From the NCBI GenBank assembly GCA_963971305.1, contig OZ020307.1, forward strand, positions 56,789,702 through 56,853,701: a stretch of 64,000 bases of DNA, given 5' to 3'. This DNA is from Arcuatula senhousia. Lineage: Eukaryota > Mollusca > Bivalvia > Mytilida > Mytilidae. Below, in pieces: positions 12,748 through 22,549 of the stretch. The number at the start of each line of letters is the position of its first letter. Position 1 is the first letter of the stretch. The notes beneath the pieces are model-generated. The model was not told the origin of the DNA. It saw nothing but the letters and a program-made list of their open reading frames with translations, and did no database searches. The translations under genes and the position numbers were made by a program.

Positions 12748-13097
12748 TAATTATAAACTCTCTGATCAAGTTGGAATAAAAGGAAATTTTCTGACTAGAA
12801 ATCAAAACTAAGAAAACTTTTATCTAAAAAAGAAATCAAAAAGACTTGAGCCAAGAAAAAAGTTATTCCTTTTAACTTGACTCTTGCTTTACTTTCTTAT
12901 ACATGTACTGGGAAGAATTTTTTCATGCGCATTCTTCTAAAATTTGATCAAAATAATTTTTAGGTTTTCCCGCAGCAAAACACGAACTTCGTCATTTGAC
13001 CAAGGGTACCCATCTCTTAAACGCTACTTATCCTAGACCTTTCAATGAATTTTCATAAAACATTCACGCAATCTTCGGCATATAATGTAGATCTGCA

Positions 13098-15105
13098 GGC
13101 ATGTACTAAAAGCTGGAGTGGAGTGGAGTCTTGGAGTGCAATGGAGTTGTTAGTCTGGGGTGGAGCAAAATATCTAAAATATGTATTTGAGTATAAAATT
13201 TCACTTTTCTAACATAACTGTCACAGTTATCTTGATTAGGTTTGATGTTGAACTATCACCACAAATATATAAACAACAGGTTGTAAATAGACAATTTGTT
13301 TTATTTCAGCTTTATTTGTAATTTAAAATGTTTCATTAAGGACCAAGTATGTTACACATGTATAAGGATGAATTATAACTGGAATTAAAAATGTCTATTT
13401 GACTGCACCTTATTGGTGTTTGATGATAAAACTGTCATATCAAGCTGTGTTTTGTCTTCGTGTAAGACAATTTATAAACTTAATTATCTAAGGTTATCTG
13501 AAGCCTTCTATTGATGCAGACACAAGTTAAAGGTCATGATATATACATACAAAATACTTTATTGGCAAAAACACATCAACACATAAGTTTTGAACAAGTT
13601 AAATGGGTACACAATATAATTATTATTTCTTTTAGAACGTCAAATACAGCTTTTTTTCCTGATCCGGGGGGGGGGGGGGGGGGGTGCAGAACAAAATTTG
13701 TTAAAAATTTTGACCTGGTCATTTACTGTGGTTAGATGCATGTTCAGTTTTTAATAAAAGATTCTTTGATATATATATCTAGGCAGCTTATTTGAAACTG
13801 ATTTAGATCATATGCATATACATGTATTTTAAGGTCCATTCAATAGTGGCAAGTGGAAGTGTTCCAATTTTGGGGGCATACAAGGCGTACGCCACCCCCC
13901 CCCCCTAAAACTGACAAAAATATGTTTTTGCAGCATATAGGTTGGTTTATTACATATGCAAAATCACAATTACAAATTAACAAAGACAATAATCTTTTAT
14001 TGAAGAAAATGACAATAGGAGAAACAGTTAAACAACAGACTAAGCCTATCCTGTTGTCTATCATTTTTTTCCTTTTGTTACAAAATATAGACCGTTATAT
14101 TTTGGGCTGTCTTTTTTCGTGTTAAACAATTGCTGGTACAGCTGTTATACCCCATTATTTTTTGGACTGTCTTTTTCAAATGTTAAACAATTGCTGGTAC
14201 AGCTGTAATACCCCGTGTAGAATTACAAAACACATGTCTTGTTTTTCAAGAAATGTAAGAACATGCACATACAAAATGTTTTTCAAGCCCCCACCAGCTA
14301 TACAAAATTTGCGTTTATAATGTAAATCTACAATTGAAATAAATCTGGAGTAATGCATGCATGTACAAGTAGTATAAGTAAAATTCTCACCTTGATTGTC
14401 TTCATTGTCTTGACCCTTCACCACTTCCGCATAGGTTCTTTTCAGAAATAACTTTTTTGACATTTTTAGATTTTTAAAATAATTCTGATCACTTTGCACT
14501 ATAGAACACATGATCTAAAATGAAACTTTTTCTAAGTTCCATACCCAAATATGCAGTGAAAGTAATCCCAAATTCATAAAGTGTTGAGTGATATGTGAAT
14601 TTTGACTGTTTTGATTATCAACACCATGACCTTTAAGGGCATTTGCAACAAATTTATGGTCATTTTTCTGCTAAAATTTATAGTACTGATGACAACAAAT
14701 GAACTATAGGGTAAAATAAAAAGACAAATATTTAATTTTTGGTATACACAAGTGTTCGTAGAACTGTTGATTTATTTAATTACTTTTACGTGGTTAAATT
14801 CCTTATATTCATACCAGTAATAAGATGTTTTTGACAATATCATTGCCCTTAGTCACAAATTGAAAATAGAATGTGCATCAAAATTCAAAGCAATTATAAA
14901 TTAAGATCAACAAAACTAACACTATTCATCAATATATTTATTAATTACAAAAAAAGGTAAAAAATTCCACTCCATTCCAACCCAGAACTCCACTCCACTC
15001 CATTCCAGACTCCAGTCTCCACTCCACTCCACTCCAGATTCCAGACTCCAGACTCCACTCCACTCCACTCCACTCCAGACTCCACTCCAGCTTTTAGTAC
15101 ATGCC
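13098..15105. mobile_element. 2.0-kb TIR element with 9-bp target duplication
   Basis: Terminal inverted repeats start GGCATGTACTAAAAGCTGG and continue into GGAGTGGAGT-rich subterminal repeats. The right end (14955-15105) is a long run of ACTCC units. AGATCTGCA is duplicated at 13089-13097 and 15106-15114. The sister cassettes at about 15747 and 20047 show the site unoccupied with one copy of the near-identical sequence. No transposase was recognised, so it is probably non-autonomous. The 9-bp duplication suggests a Mutator-like mobiliser (inference). Inside are a run of about 19 G (13665-13684) and a run of C near 13895. Confidence 0.85.
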
Positions 15106-15228
15106 AGATCTGCACCACTTATTTAAAAATTTCTTCTGATGGATTGTGGGCGGGGTGGGGGTATTCATTTGTGAACAGCTTCTCTCAATTTTTTTTATTT
15201 TTTTTATATTCGATGTCGGTCCGATCAA

Positions 15229-15570
15229 AGAAGCGTCAAGTTGGTTACTTATTCCCTATTCCTTATTCCTTATTTGAATAAGGAATAAGTAACTGGTTAC
15301 TTATTCCTTATTCTCAGAACACCAAATAGGGAATAAGTAACTGGTTACTTATTCCCTATTCCTTATTTATCTTTTTATATTTTTTTTCCCGAAATGTAAA
15401 ATAGTAAATAAGTAACTGAATACTTTATAGGGAATAAGTAAGGGAATAAGTAACTGGTTACTTATTCCTAATGTAGAGGTTTTTAGAATAAGGAATCAGT
15501 AACCAGTTACTTATTCCTTATTTAAATAAGGAATAAGGAATAGGGAATAAGTAACCAACTTGACGCTTCT
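15229..15570. mobile_element. 342-bp MITE made of nested palindromes
   Basis: Both ends read AGAAGCGTCAAGTTGGTTAC inward, and the inverted repeats extend for about 85 bp with few differences. The interior repeats GGAATAAGTAAC in both orientations. TCCGATCAA is duplicated at 15220-15228 and 15571-15579. The unoccupied site with a single copy is present in the next cassette at 15863-15871. No coding capacity. The 9-bp duplication suggests a Mutator-like family (inference). Confidence 0.9.
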
Positions 15571-15591
15571 TCCGATCAACTGGTTTCTTGT

Positions 15592-15717
15592 ATCTTGTTG
15601 GACTATTGGGTTGTCGGACCAATGAGTTGTCGGACTATTGAGCTGTCGGACCATTTGGTTGTCGGACTATTGGGCTGTTGGACGATTGGGTTGTCGGACT
15701 ATTGGGCTGTCGGACTA
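15592..15717. repeat. 16-bp minisatellite, block 1
   Basis: Eight units of the form YTGTCGGACTATTGGG, alternating with CTGTCGGACCATTTGG-type variants. It is the tail part of cassette 1. Confidence 0.85.
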
Positions 15718-15935
15718 CAGTTCTGGTCGCAATCTTCGGCATATAATGTAAATCTGCACCACTGATTTAAAAATTTCTTCTGATTGATTGTGGGCGGGGT
15801 AGGGGTATTCCTTTGTGAACAGCTTCTCACATTTTTTTTTATTTTTTTTATATTCGATATCGGTCCGATCAACTGGATTCTTGTATCGGGGGCTTAAAAT
15901 CAAAGAGCAATGACAAAACATCTGACCCCTTATTT

Positions 15936-18900
15936 TTGAAAGAAATTGAAAAATATGATCTAGTATTTTTGGCAGAGACACATCTTGGGTATGAGGATAA
16001 TGTAAACAACATAGGCCCATTTAGTTGCCATACAGTATGTAGACCTGCATCTAAACATAATAAACGTCATTTTGGTGGATTGGCAATTTTGCGAAAGCAA
16101 AACATTAAACAACATGTAAAAATTTTAAATAACACCAATCCAGAATATCAGTGGGTAAAACTCGATAAAGATTTCTTTGGCTTAAGCAAAGATTTATTTA
16201 TATGTTTAGTATATTTTCCACCTAATGGCTCAACATATACCCAGGGACTTGACAGAGATATAATAGATTGTATAGAACAAGACATTAATTTGTATCAAAG
16301 ATCAGGTAACATTCTTTTGTGTGGGGATTTTAATGCCAGAAGCGCAACTGAACCTGATTTTATAATGAATGATGATAGCGATGAGAACTATAACCCTATT
16401 TTTGATAACTATCCAGTTGATAAAAAAATTCTGAATAGATTTAATCACGATAAAACTATTGACGCAAGAGGTAGGGACCTACTAGAATTATGTATAAGCC
16501 ACCAATTAAGAATTCTCAATGGTCGAGTCCTTGGGGATATGTTTGGCAAATATACATGTTATACTCCAAATGGAGCAAGTGTGGTTGACTATGTCATTGT
16601 GTCGGAGGATATCCTGGATCAGGTTCTGACCTTCTCGGTTTCAAAATTCGATCCCACACTCTCAGACACACATTGTAAATTGGAATGGAATATGTCTGCT
16701 AAATATATTCCAGAATCAAGACCTATCAATACAGGGGTAACAAAATCTATCTCCCCTAACTTTGTATGGTCAGATGATTCACAACATAAATTCCAAGCTG
16801 CCATGTGTTCATCAGAGATCCAAACTAAAATTGATGATTTTAACTCTAAAGTGATTGATAACTCAAAAGAATCTGTTGATGGTGCGGCAGCAGAGCTTGC
16901 TGAAGTGATTTTTTCAGCTGCTAAGATATCCCTTAAGAGGCGTCGAATATGCAAGAATTCCAAAAAGTCGAAAAATAAAAAGTGGTTTGACAATGACCTT
17001 AAAAAGTTGCGATTCAATCTTATTAGCTATGGAAAAATATATTCAAAATATCCAAAAGATGCATCTGTAAAAAACCATTTTTATAAACTTAGAAGAGATT
17101 ATAACAAACTACGAAAGTACAAATATAGACAATATAAACAGTCTATTTTAGACCAGCTAGATTCTCTTCATGACAACAATCCAAAGCTTTATTGGAATCT
17201 GATTAATGAACTAAGACAACAAAAGGGACAAGATGAAAAAAGCTCTGCTGTTGATCCATCAACATGGGTATCTCACTTTAAGGGTTTAAACCAAATAAAA
17301 CAAAACTTTCAAGAACGCTTAAATCATCTTGAGAGCCTACTTGACACTTTGGAAAAAGAAAAAGTTTTTAATGAATTAGATATGTTGATCACTACTGATG
17401 AGATTACAAAATCTATATCAAAATTAAAATGTGGCAAATCACCAGGATTAGATAATATATCAAATAACATGCTTAAATCAGCACAAAGTAATCTTGTGCC
17501 ATGTTTACATAGATTATTTAATGCTTGCCTTTCAAGTGGAAATTATCCAGAAAGTTGGGCAACAGGCTTTGTTACTCCAATTCATAAAGCCAATGATATT
17601 AGTGATCCAAATAACTATAGAGGTATATCTGTCACTAACGCAATTGGAAAGCTGTTTAACAGTATCATTAATACAAGATTAGATCTTTTTCTTGAAAAAC
17701 ACAATATTATTAACAAGTGTCAGGTTGGGTTCACAAGAAAAGCTAGAACAACTGACCACTTATTTATACTTAAATGTGTGTTTGACAAATATTGCGGCTC
17801 TAAAGATGGCAGAGTATATGCCTGCTTTGTTGATTTTCAAAAAGCATTTGATACTGTGGTACACGCGGGGATCAAACTAAAACTGTTAAAAATTGGGGTT
17901 GGTAATCGTTTCTATAATATTATCAAAAGAATGTATGAAATAAGTAACTCATGTGTTAAAATTAAAAATGAGTTGACAGAGTTCTTTTCCATCCAACTTG
18001 GGGTCAAACAAGGAGACAATTTAAGTCCTAACTTGTTTAAAATCTTCATAAATGATCTTCCTGATCTTTTTGAAAACTCTCCTGACCCAGTAATTTTAAA
18101 TGGAAAACCTTTGAACTGCTTAATGTATGCAGATGATATAATTCTTCTATCCACCAGTGCCACAGGACTTCAATCTAAACTAGATATCCTAAGTAGGTAC
18201 TGCAATGATTGGTGTCTTACTGTAAACCCCCAAAAAACCAAAGTATTAATTTTCAACAAGGCAGGCAGACACATAGAGCATAAGTTCAACTACAAAGAGT
18301 TTAATATAGAATGTGTGCAACACTGTAAATATCTAGGTGTGTTTTTTAGTGCTTCTGGTACCTTCTCCTTTGCTCAAAATGAGTTATACAAAAAGAGTCT
18401 AAAGGCATACTTTAAATTACAAAAAGACTTTTTGACCTATAACCCTAATGTAAAGACTAGTATCAATGTATTTGATCATACAATAAAGCCTATTCTTTTA
18501 TATGGCTGTGAGATATGGGGATTTTTCAACCCTTATACTGCTAAATTTAGGAATGGTTCTCCTTCACTTGACAAAATTTATGGTAACATTACCTGTGAAA
18601 AATTGCACATAAAATTTTGTAAATTTATACTTGGGGTACACAAAAAGACCACAAATTTTGCTGTTCTTTCAGAACTGGGTAGATTTCCACTTCATTTTGA
18701 CATTGTTAAAGCTATGATCAATTATTGGATTCGTTTAGAAAACAATGAAAAATTTCCCCTTTTAAATGATGCTTACCAAGAATCCAAACTTTTACATGAA
18801 CAGCATAAACCTTCATGGAGTGCTTCTATCCATAAAATTATAGAAAATATACCAAAACTGAAGGACAATTACAAGTCAAAAGAGAAAATTAGAAATATTA

Positions 18901-19244
18901 TTAAAGATTCATACATTAAATTATGGGAGAACCAACTATCCAACAATTCAGAAGGCAAATTAAGAACTTTTGTTAAATTTAAAACTAGTCATGGGTTTGA
19001 AAACTATTTGAGTCTTATTAGCAATTTTGAGTGGAGGAGAAGCTTAACACAGCTTAGAGTTTCATCGCATCATTTGCGGATTGAATCTGGTAGATACCAG
19101 GGTATACCTCCACACCTTAGACATTGTCTTCACTGTGACTCTGAAGAAGTAGAGGATGAGATGCACTTTCTTATCACCTGTACAAATTTTGTTGGAGAAA
19201 GACAGGAACTGTTTGATATTATTTCAAAAACATGTCATAACTAA
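15936..19244 (+). CDS. LINE endonuclease-reverse transcriptase, unbroken frame
   Basis: About 1102 codons without a stop. The encoded protein would nick DNA and copy its own RNA into the genome. Endonuclease motifs: FLAETH (catalytic Glu at residue 14), LLCGDFNARS (130-135), SVVDYVIV (about 215-222) and LSDTHCK (243-246). RT motifs: LKCGKSPGLDNIS (about 500), CFVDFQKAFDTV (about 630), LGVKQGDNLSPNLFKIF, and LMYADDIILLS (731-734 for YADD). A C-terminal CLHC...H...C zinc pattern starts near residue 1064. Position 15936 is a TTG, not an ATG; the frame is open upstream to the insertion junction. The first endonuclease strand with the WN motif, present in the copy at 9243-12750, is missing, so this copy is probably inactive despite the open frame. 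No RNase H domain was seen. Clade not assigned. Confidence 0.9.
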   Translation: MKEIEKYDLVFLAETHLGYEDNVNNIGPFSCHTVCRPASKHNKRHFGGLAILRKQNIKQHVKILNNTNPEYQWVKLDKDFFGLSKDLFICLVYFPPNGSTYTQGLDRDIIDCIEQDINLYQRSGNILLCGDFNARSATEPDFIMNDDSDENYNPIFDNYPVDKKILNRFNHDKTIDARGRDLLELCISHQLRILNGRVLGDMFGKYTCYTPNGASVVDYVIVSEDILDQVLTFSVSKFDPTLSDTHCKLEWNMSAKYIPESRPINTGVTKSISPNFVWSDDSQHKFQAAMCSSEIQTKIDDFNSKVIDNSKESVDGAAAELAEVIFSAAKISLKRRRICKNSKKSKNKKWFDNDLKKLRFNLISYGKIYSKYPKDASVKNHFYKLRRDYNKLRKYKYRQYKQSILDQLDSLHDNNPKLYWNLINELRQQKGQDEKSSAVDPSTWVSHFKGLNQIKQNFQERLNHLESLLDTLEKEKVFNELDMLITTDEITKSISKLKCGKSPGLDNISNNMLKSAQSNLVPCLHRLFNACLSSGNYPESWATGFVTPIHKANDISDPNNYRGISVTNAIGKLFNSIINTRLDLFLEKHNIINKCQVGFTRKARTTDHLFILKCVFDKYCGSKDGRVYACFVDFQKAFDTVVHAGIKLKLLKIGVGNRFYNIIKRMYEISNSCVKIKNELTEFFSIQLGVKQGDNLSPNLFKIFINDLPDLFENSPDPVILNGKPLNCLMYADDIILLSTSATGLQSKLDILSRYCNDWCLTVNPQKTKVLIFNKAGRHIEHKFNYKEFNIECVQHCKYLGVFFSASGTFSFAQNELYKKSLKAYFKLQKDFLTYNPNVKTSINVFDHTIKPILLYGCEIWGFFNPYTAKFRNGSPSLDKIYGNITCEKLHIKFCKFILGVHKKTTNFAVLSELGRFPLHFDIVKAMINYWIRLENNEKFPLLNDAYQESKLLHEQHKPSWSASIHKIIENIPKLKDNYKSKEKIRNIIKDSYIKLWENQLSNNSEGKLRTFVKFKTSHGFENYLSLISNFEWRRSLTQLRVSSHHLRIESGRYQGIPPHLRHCLHCDSEEVEDEMHFLITCTNFVGERQELFDIISKTCHN

Positions 19245-19394
19245 TAACGAAAAATTCTTTTGGTTAATGACCTGTGAAGATAAAGCTGTATTACATAACC
19301 TTTGCAGTTTTATTAAAAAGAATTGCAAATGATATTTATATCTGAACACCTGTCTTCTCCAGCAACAAAACAAAAGGGGGTTACACTTATGTTT

Positions 19395-19630
19395 TGTTTA
19401 TTTGCTTTAGACACGAGGAGGAGTACTATTTTAAATCACTCTATATTTTATAAAGTATCTCCTTAAGCACCGTCCCTTGGTGTCTGTAGCACTTAGACAA
19501 ATAATTTGATATTTAATATTTAATTAAAGTTTGTCTCTCTGCTTTGGACACGAGGAGGAACACTATTTGTTTAAAAAAAAAATAAAAGTGTTTCCTTAAG
19601 CACCGTCCCTTGGTGTCCATAGCTGAGAGA
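19395..19630 (+). repeat. Duplicated hairpin-like motif in LINE 3' UTR
   Basis: Two copies of a roughly 150-bp unit, each running from GACACGAGGAGGA to CCTTAAGCACCGTCCCTTGGTGTC. GACAC and GTGTC at the ends of each unit could pair. It lies between the stop codon of the LINE and its AATGTCT tail. It may serve as an RNA recognition element for the reverse transcriptase (inference). Confidence 0.5.
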
Positions 19631-19886
19631 TGAATATCTATATCATTAACACACTGTGTATCTATTCTTATTAATATAGTCAACCATGCTTGTTCCACAC
19701 AAACACACACATGCATTATATATTTTGCATTACAATTAATTTATATAAACAATTGCAGTATTGCTAAGCTATGTCTGTTATGTACTGTTTTAAATCATAA
19801 ATGTTAATTGTCATTGCCTGCAAAGGTCCTTGATTGGCTGAAATAAAATAATGTCTAATGTCTAATGTCTAATGTCTAAATGTATC

Positions 19887-20015
19887 TTGTCGGACTATTG
19901 GGTTGTCGGACCAATGAGTTGAGTTGTCGGACTATTGGGCTGTCGGACCATTTGGTTGTCGGACTATTTGGCTGTCGGACCATTGGGAGATCGGACTATT
20001 GGGCTGTCGGACTAC
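19887..20015. repeat. 16-bp minisatellite, block 2
   Basis: Seven to eight units of the TTGTCGGACTATTGGG type, with one 5-bp partial duplication (TTGAG) near 19918. It is the tail part of cassette 2, separated from its head by the LINE. Confidence 0.85.
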
Positions 20016-20070
20016 AGTTCTGGTCGCAATCTTCGGCATATAATGTAGATCTCCACCACTTATTTAAACA

Positions 20071-20981
20071 AATGTGGCCACTAAAAGTATGTCTCGCCTG
20101 CCGGCACCATCACTAAAATCAACTACCTAAGCTTTCATTTCTTGATATAAACACAAAAAGTGTCTGTATACCCAATATCAGATGCCAAGCTATTATACTA
20201 TTCAAGCAATCCATTGTCCACACAAGTATTTCAAAAAGTTTTCTGCCTGAAAAAAAAAATCTAAGTTCACAGAGTCATTGGAGCGTTAAAATAGGGTCAT
20301 GGTCAAATGGCATGGTGACAGTTGCGTTGACCATAACCGCAACTGTCTGTATACCCAATATCAGATGCCTAGCTATTATAATTTTCCAGCAATTTATAGT
20401 CCACAAAAGTCTTACAAAAAAGTTTTCTGGCCTGAAAAAGACCTAAGTTCACAGAGTCACTAGAGCGTGAAAATGGACTCAGGGTCACGCTGCATGGTAA
20501 CAGTTGCTTAGACCATAACCTAAACTGTCTGTAAACCAAATATCAGATGCCTAGCTAATATGCTTTTCCAGCAATTCATCGTCCACAAAAGTCTTACAAA
20601 AAAGTTTACGGCCTGAAAAAAGACCTAAGTTCACAGAGTCACTGGAGCGTAAAAATGGGTCAGGGCCACATGGCATGGTAACAGATGCGTTGACCATAAC
20701 CTAAACTGTCTGTAAATCAAATATCAGATGCCTAGCTAATATTCTTTTCCAGCAATTCATCGTCCACAAAAGCCTTACAAAAAAGTTTACGGCCTGAAAA
20801 AAGACCTAAGTTCACAGAGTCACTGGAGCGTGAAAATGGATCAGGGCCACATGGCATGGTGACAGTTGCGTAGACCATAACCTGAACTGTCTGTATACCA
20901 AATATCAGATGCCTAGCTATTATACTTTTCAAGCAATTCATTGTCCACAAAAGTCTTACAAAAAAGTTTACGCCGCCGCCG

Positions 20982-21018
<37 letters not shown>

Positions 21019-21068
21019 AAAGTAATACCTATGTCTCGCCTTCCGCGACTATTCGTCGCAGGCGAGAC
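20071..21068. mobile_element. Tandem-repeat element with terminal hairpin
   Basis: Inserted in cassette 3, between CACTTATTTAAA and AATTCTTCTGATTG. It holds about 4.5 copies of a roughly 178-bp unit (about 20160-20970; landmarks CTGTCTGTA, ATATCAGATGCCTAGCTA, TCACAGAGTCACT) and then a (GCC)n run. It ends with a hairpin built from GTCTCGCCT and GCGAC (about 21030-21068). The same TATGTCTCGCCT sequence begins the element near 20089. Exact ends and target duplication are unclear. The architecture resembles pearl/HINE-type non-autonomous elements of bivalves, an inference from structure only. Confidence 0.65.
20970..21017. repeat. (GCC)n trinucleotide run
   Basis: About 15 GCC units with one GTC interruption near the start, directly before the terminal hairpin of the surrounding element. 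Confidence 0.9.
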
Positions 21069-21169
21069 AAAAATTCTTCTGATTGATTGTGGGCGGGGTG
21101 GGGGTATTCATTTGTGAACAGCTTCTCACAATTTTTTTATTTTTTTTCATATTCGAACTGGATTCTTGT

Positions 21170-21297
21170 ATCTTGTCGGACTTTTGGGTTGTCGGACCAA
21201 TGAGTTGTCGGACTATTGGGCTGTCGGACCATTTGGTTATCGGACTATTGGGCTGTCGGACCATTTGGTTGTCGGACTATTGGGCTGTCGGACTACA
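21170..21297. repeat. 16-bp minisatellite, block 3
   Basis: Eight units of the TTGTCGGACTATTGGG / CTGTCGGACCATTTGG type, ending CTACAG. The tail part of cassette 3. Reading frames across it (LSDYWAVG-like) are artefacts of the repeat. Confidence 0.85.
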
Positions 21298-21360
21298 GAC
21301 GTGTAACCGCGATTCTGATGGAAGAAAATCAAAATTATTTGAAAGTACATTTTTACACAT

Positions 21361-21507
21361 GTACATATGAGGGGGTTGGGGTTGAGGAGGCGGGGAGCGG
21401 GTGTAGATGGGGCAGGGAGCGGGGATAGAGGGGGCGGGGATACAGAGGGGACAAGGGGGGGGCGGGGGTACCGGGGTTGAGGTGGCGGGGAGCGGGGGAG
21501 GGACCCC
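21361..21507. repeat. G-rich plus-strand tract
   Basis: About 145 bp with many runs of 3-7 G separated by short spacers (GGGGGTTGGGG, GAGGAGGCGGGG, GGGGGGGCGGGGG), closed by a C-rich end. It meets the simple pattern for several G-quadruplexes on the plus strand. The proline-rich minus-strand frames are shadows of this composition. Confidence 0.7.
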
Positions 21508-22326
21508 CCTGTCCACCCCCAATATATATGTATATAATCAACTCATAACGTTTTTCCTGTTCTGTGCAGCTTTGAAAAAATTAAATAAAAACAGGGGAGG
21601 GTTATTAAATTTTTATTAAATTATTGCTCAACCATGTGTCCTTTCTCCTGTTACACATAAACAGTCAGAGAGGAGGTCAGAACGAGACAAAAAATTTGTG
21701 CTCTTCAGTAAAAAAGATAGAATTTGATTCGGGACTGTTTACATAGTAACTATGGGCATCAAATAGTATATTAAAGTTACTTTCAAAATAAAATATGATA
21801 TAAAATATGTAAAATGAAATAAAAAAACCACACAGAATTTGCATTGGTTTATTAAATATGTAACAGGAAAAGAGCACAATTCTTATGTTAAGGTTCATCT
21901 GTACCTTTCTTTAAAACATGGCGTAAATTTTAATCTATTTTCTGTATATGCACAGCCAAAACTGCACATAAAATTGAAATATAAAGTGTAGCTGGACCTA
22001 GATATTAAAAAGTCTTTCCTTGTTTTAATTGATTCTTCCTGTAAAATCCCTTTATTTTAGAGAGATCTTTTTTCTCCGCTTTTAGAAACATCATATTTAA
22101 GACTAATATCACTTTCACCCTTTCTTGTGGCCTCAAATTTCATGCAACTGTCAATAAGGGATTTTTAAAACTACAAGTGTTCACTCTGTTTCACCATAGG
22201 GATAGTTTGTCCTTTTTCAATTTAAAATCTGAACAGGAAAAAAAAGAGATCTTTATTATTAAGGAACTTAACATGAAGAATTGATAGAAATTGGATCAGA
22301 AATTACTATTTCTAGGTCCAGCTTTG
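21508..22326. other. Non-coding stretch
   Basis: No gene or element was recognised. The sequence is AT-rich with short frames only. Confidence 0.4.
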
Positions 22327-22333
22327 CTTTAAT

Positions 22334-22549
22334 GAGGGTGTCACAGCCGTTTTGGTACGCGGTATTCCGTGCTTTTTAAAGGGTATTCGGTACGCCAAGG
22401 TGTGGTAAGCGGTATGCGATGTTCCGAATTTTAGGCTTTTGGTACGCGTACGCCGTGATCCTTAGAGTATTCGGTATTCCAGTCTTTTTAACGGTATTCT
22501 GTCCTTTTTTAAACGGTATTCGGTATTCCGGGGGGGGCTGTGACACCCC
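22334..22549. mobile_element. 216-bp hAT-like MITE
   Basis: The ends are GGGTGTCACAGCC and GGCTGTGACACCC. CTTTAAT is duplicated at 22327-22333 and 22550-22556, with the eighth base differing (G/T). The interior repeats GGTATTC and GGTACGC in both orientations. A 7-8 bp duplication fits the hAT superfamily (inference). Confidence 0.75.

Larger units (their letters stand above)
9243..12750 (-). mobile_element. Near full-length degraded LINE (APE endonuclease + RT)
   Basis: Read on the minus strand, the order is endonuclease (12741 to about 11880), reverse transcriptase (about 11250-10250) and a C-terminal zinc-binding region ending near 9350. It belongs to the same family as the intact copy at 15888-19880. 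The frame is broken into at least four pieces by frameshifts and stops. Its 3' end abuts the 3' tail of the plus-strand LINE fragment at 8640-9241, so the two lie tail to tail. No separate ORF1 was recognised upstream of the endonuclease. Confidence 0.85.
15888..19880 (+). mobile_element. LINE insertion, 5'-truncated, intact main frame
   Basis: An approximately 4.0-kb non-LTR retrotransposon inserted in cassette 2. TGTATC is duplicated at 15882-15887 and 19881-19886. The unoccupied sequence is visible in cassette 3 near 21160 (GATTCTTGTATCTTGTCGG). The 3' end carries an AATGTCT tandem tail (about 19850-19880). The 5' end is truncated inside the endonuclease coding region, immediately after the position of the WN motif. 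Same family as the copies at 8640-9241, 9243-12750 and 50275-50775. Confidence 0.9.
13067..21297. repeat. Three tandem ~310-bp cassettes split by TE insertions
   Basis: Each cassette starts CGCAATCTTCGGCATATAAT. It continues through a GGGCGGGG segment and a T-rich run to GGTCCGATCAACTGG and CTTGTATC, then 7-8 units of a 16-bp minisatellite ending CTACAG. Cassette 1 is 13067-13097 + 15115-15228 + 15580-15727. Cassette 2 is 15728-15887 + 19887-20024. Cassette 3 is 20025 to about 20070 + about 21069-21297. Removing the insertions leaves roughly 0.95 kb of head-to-tail repeats. No coding function is seen. Confidence 0.8.

Noticed and set aside
13511..14511. Several 74-111 codon frames inside the 2-kb TIR element
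   Set aside because: They overlap homopolymers or lack any transposase motif; the element looks non-coding.
15592..15717. Regular 16-bp repeats that could suggest a CRISPR array
   Set aside because: Units are contiguous with no unique spacers, too short, and in a eukaryotic context; they form a minisatellite.
17394..17402. CTGATGAG inside the intact LINE as a further hammerhead
   Set aside because: No GAAA, stem II or stem III partners follow at the right distance; it is coding sequence.
21277..21541. Proline-rich minus-strand frames
   Set aside because: Caused by the G-rich tract on the opposite strand; no other coding evidence.
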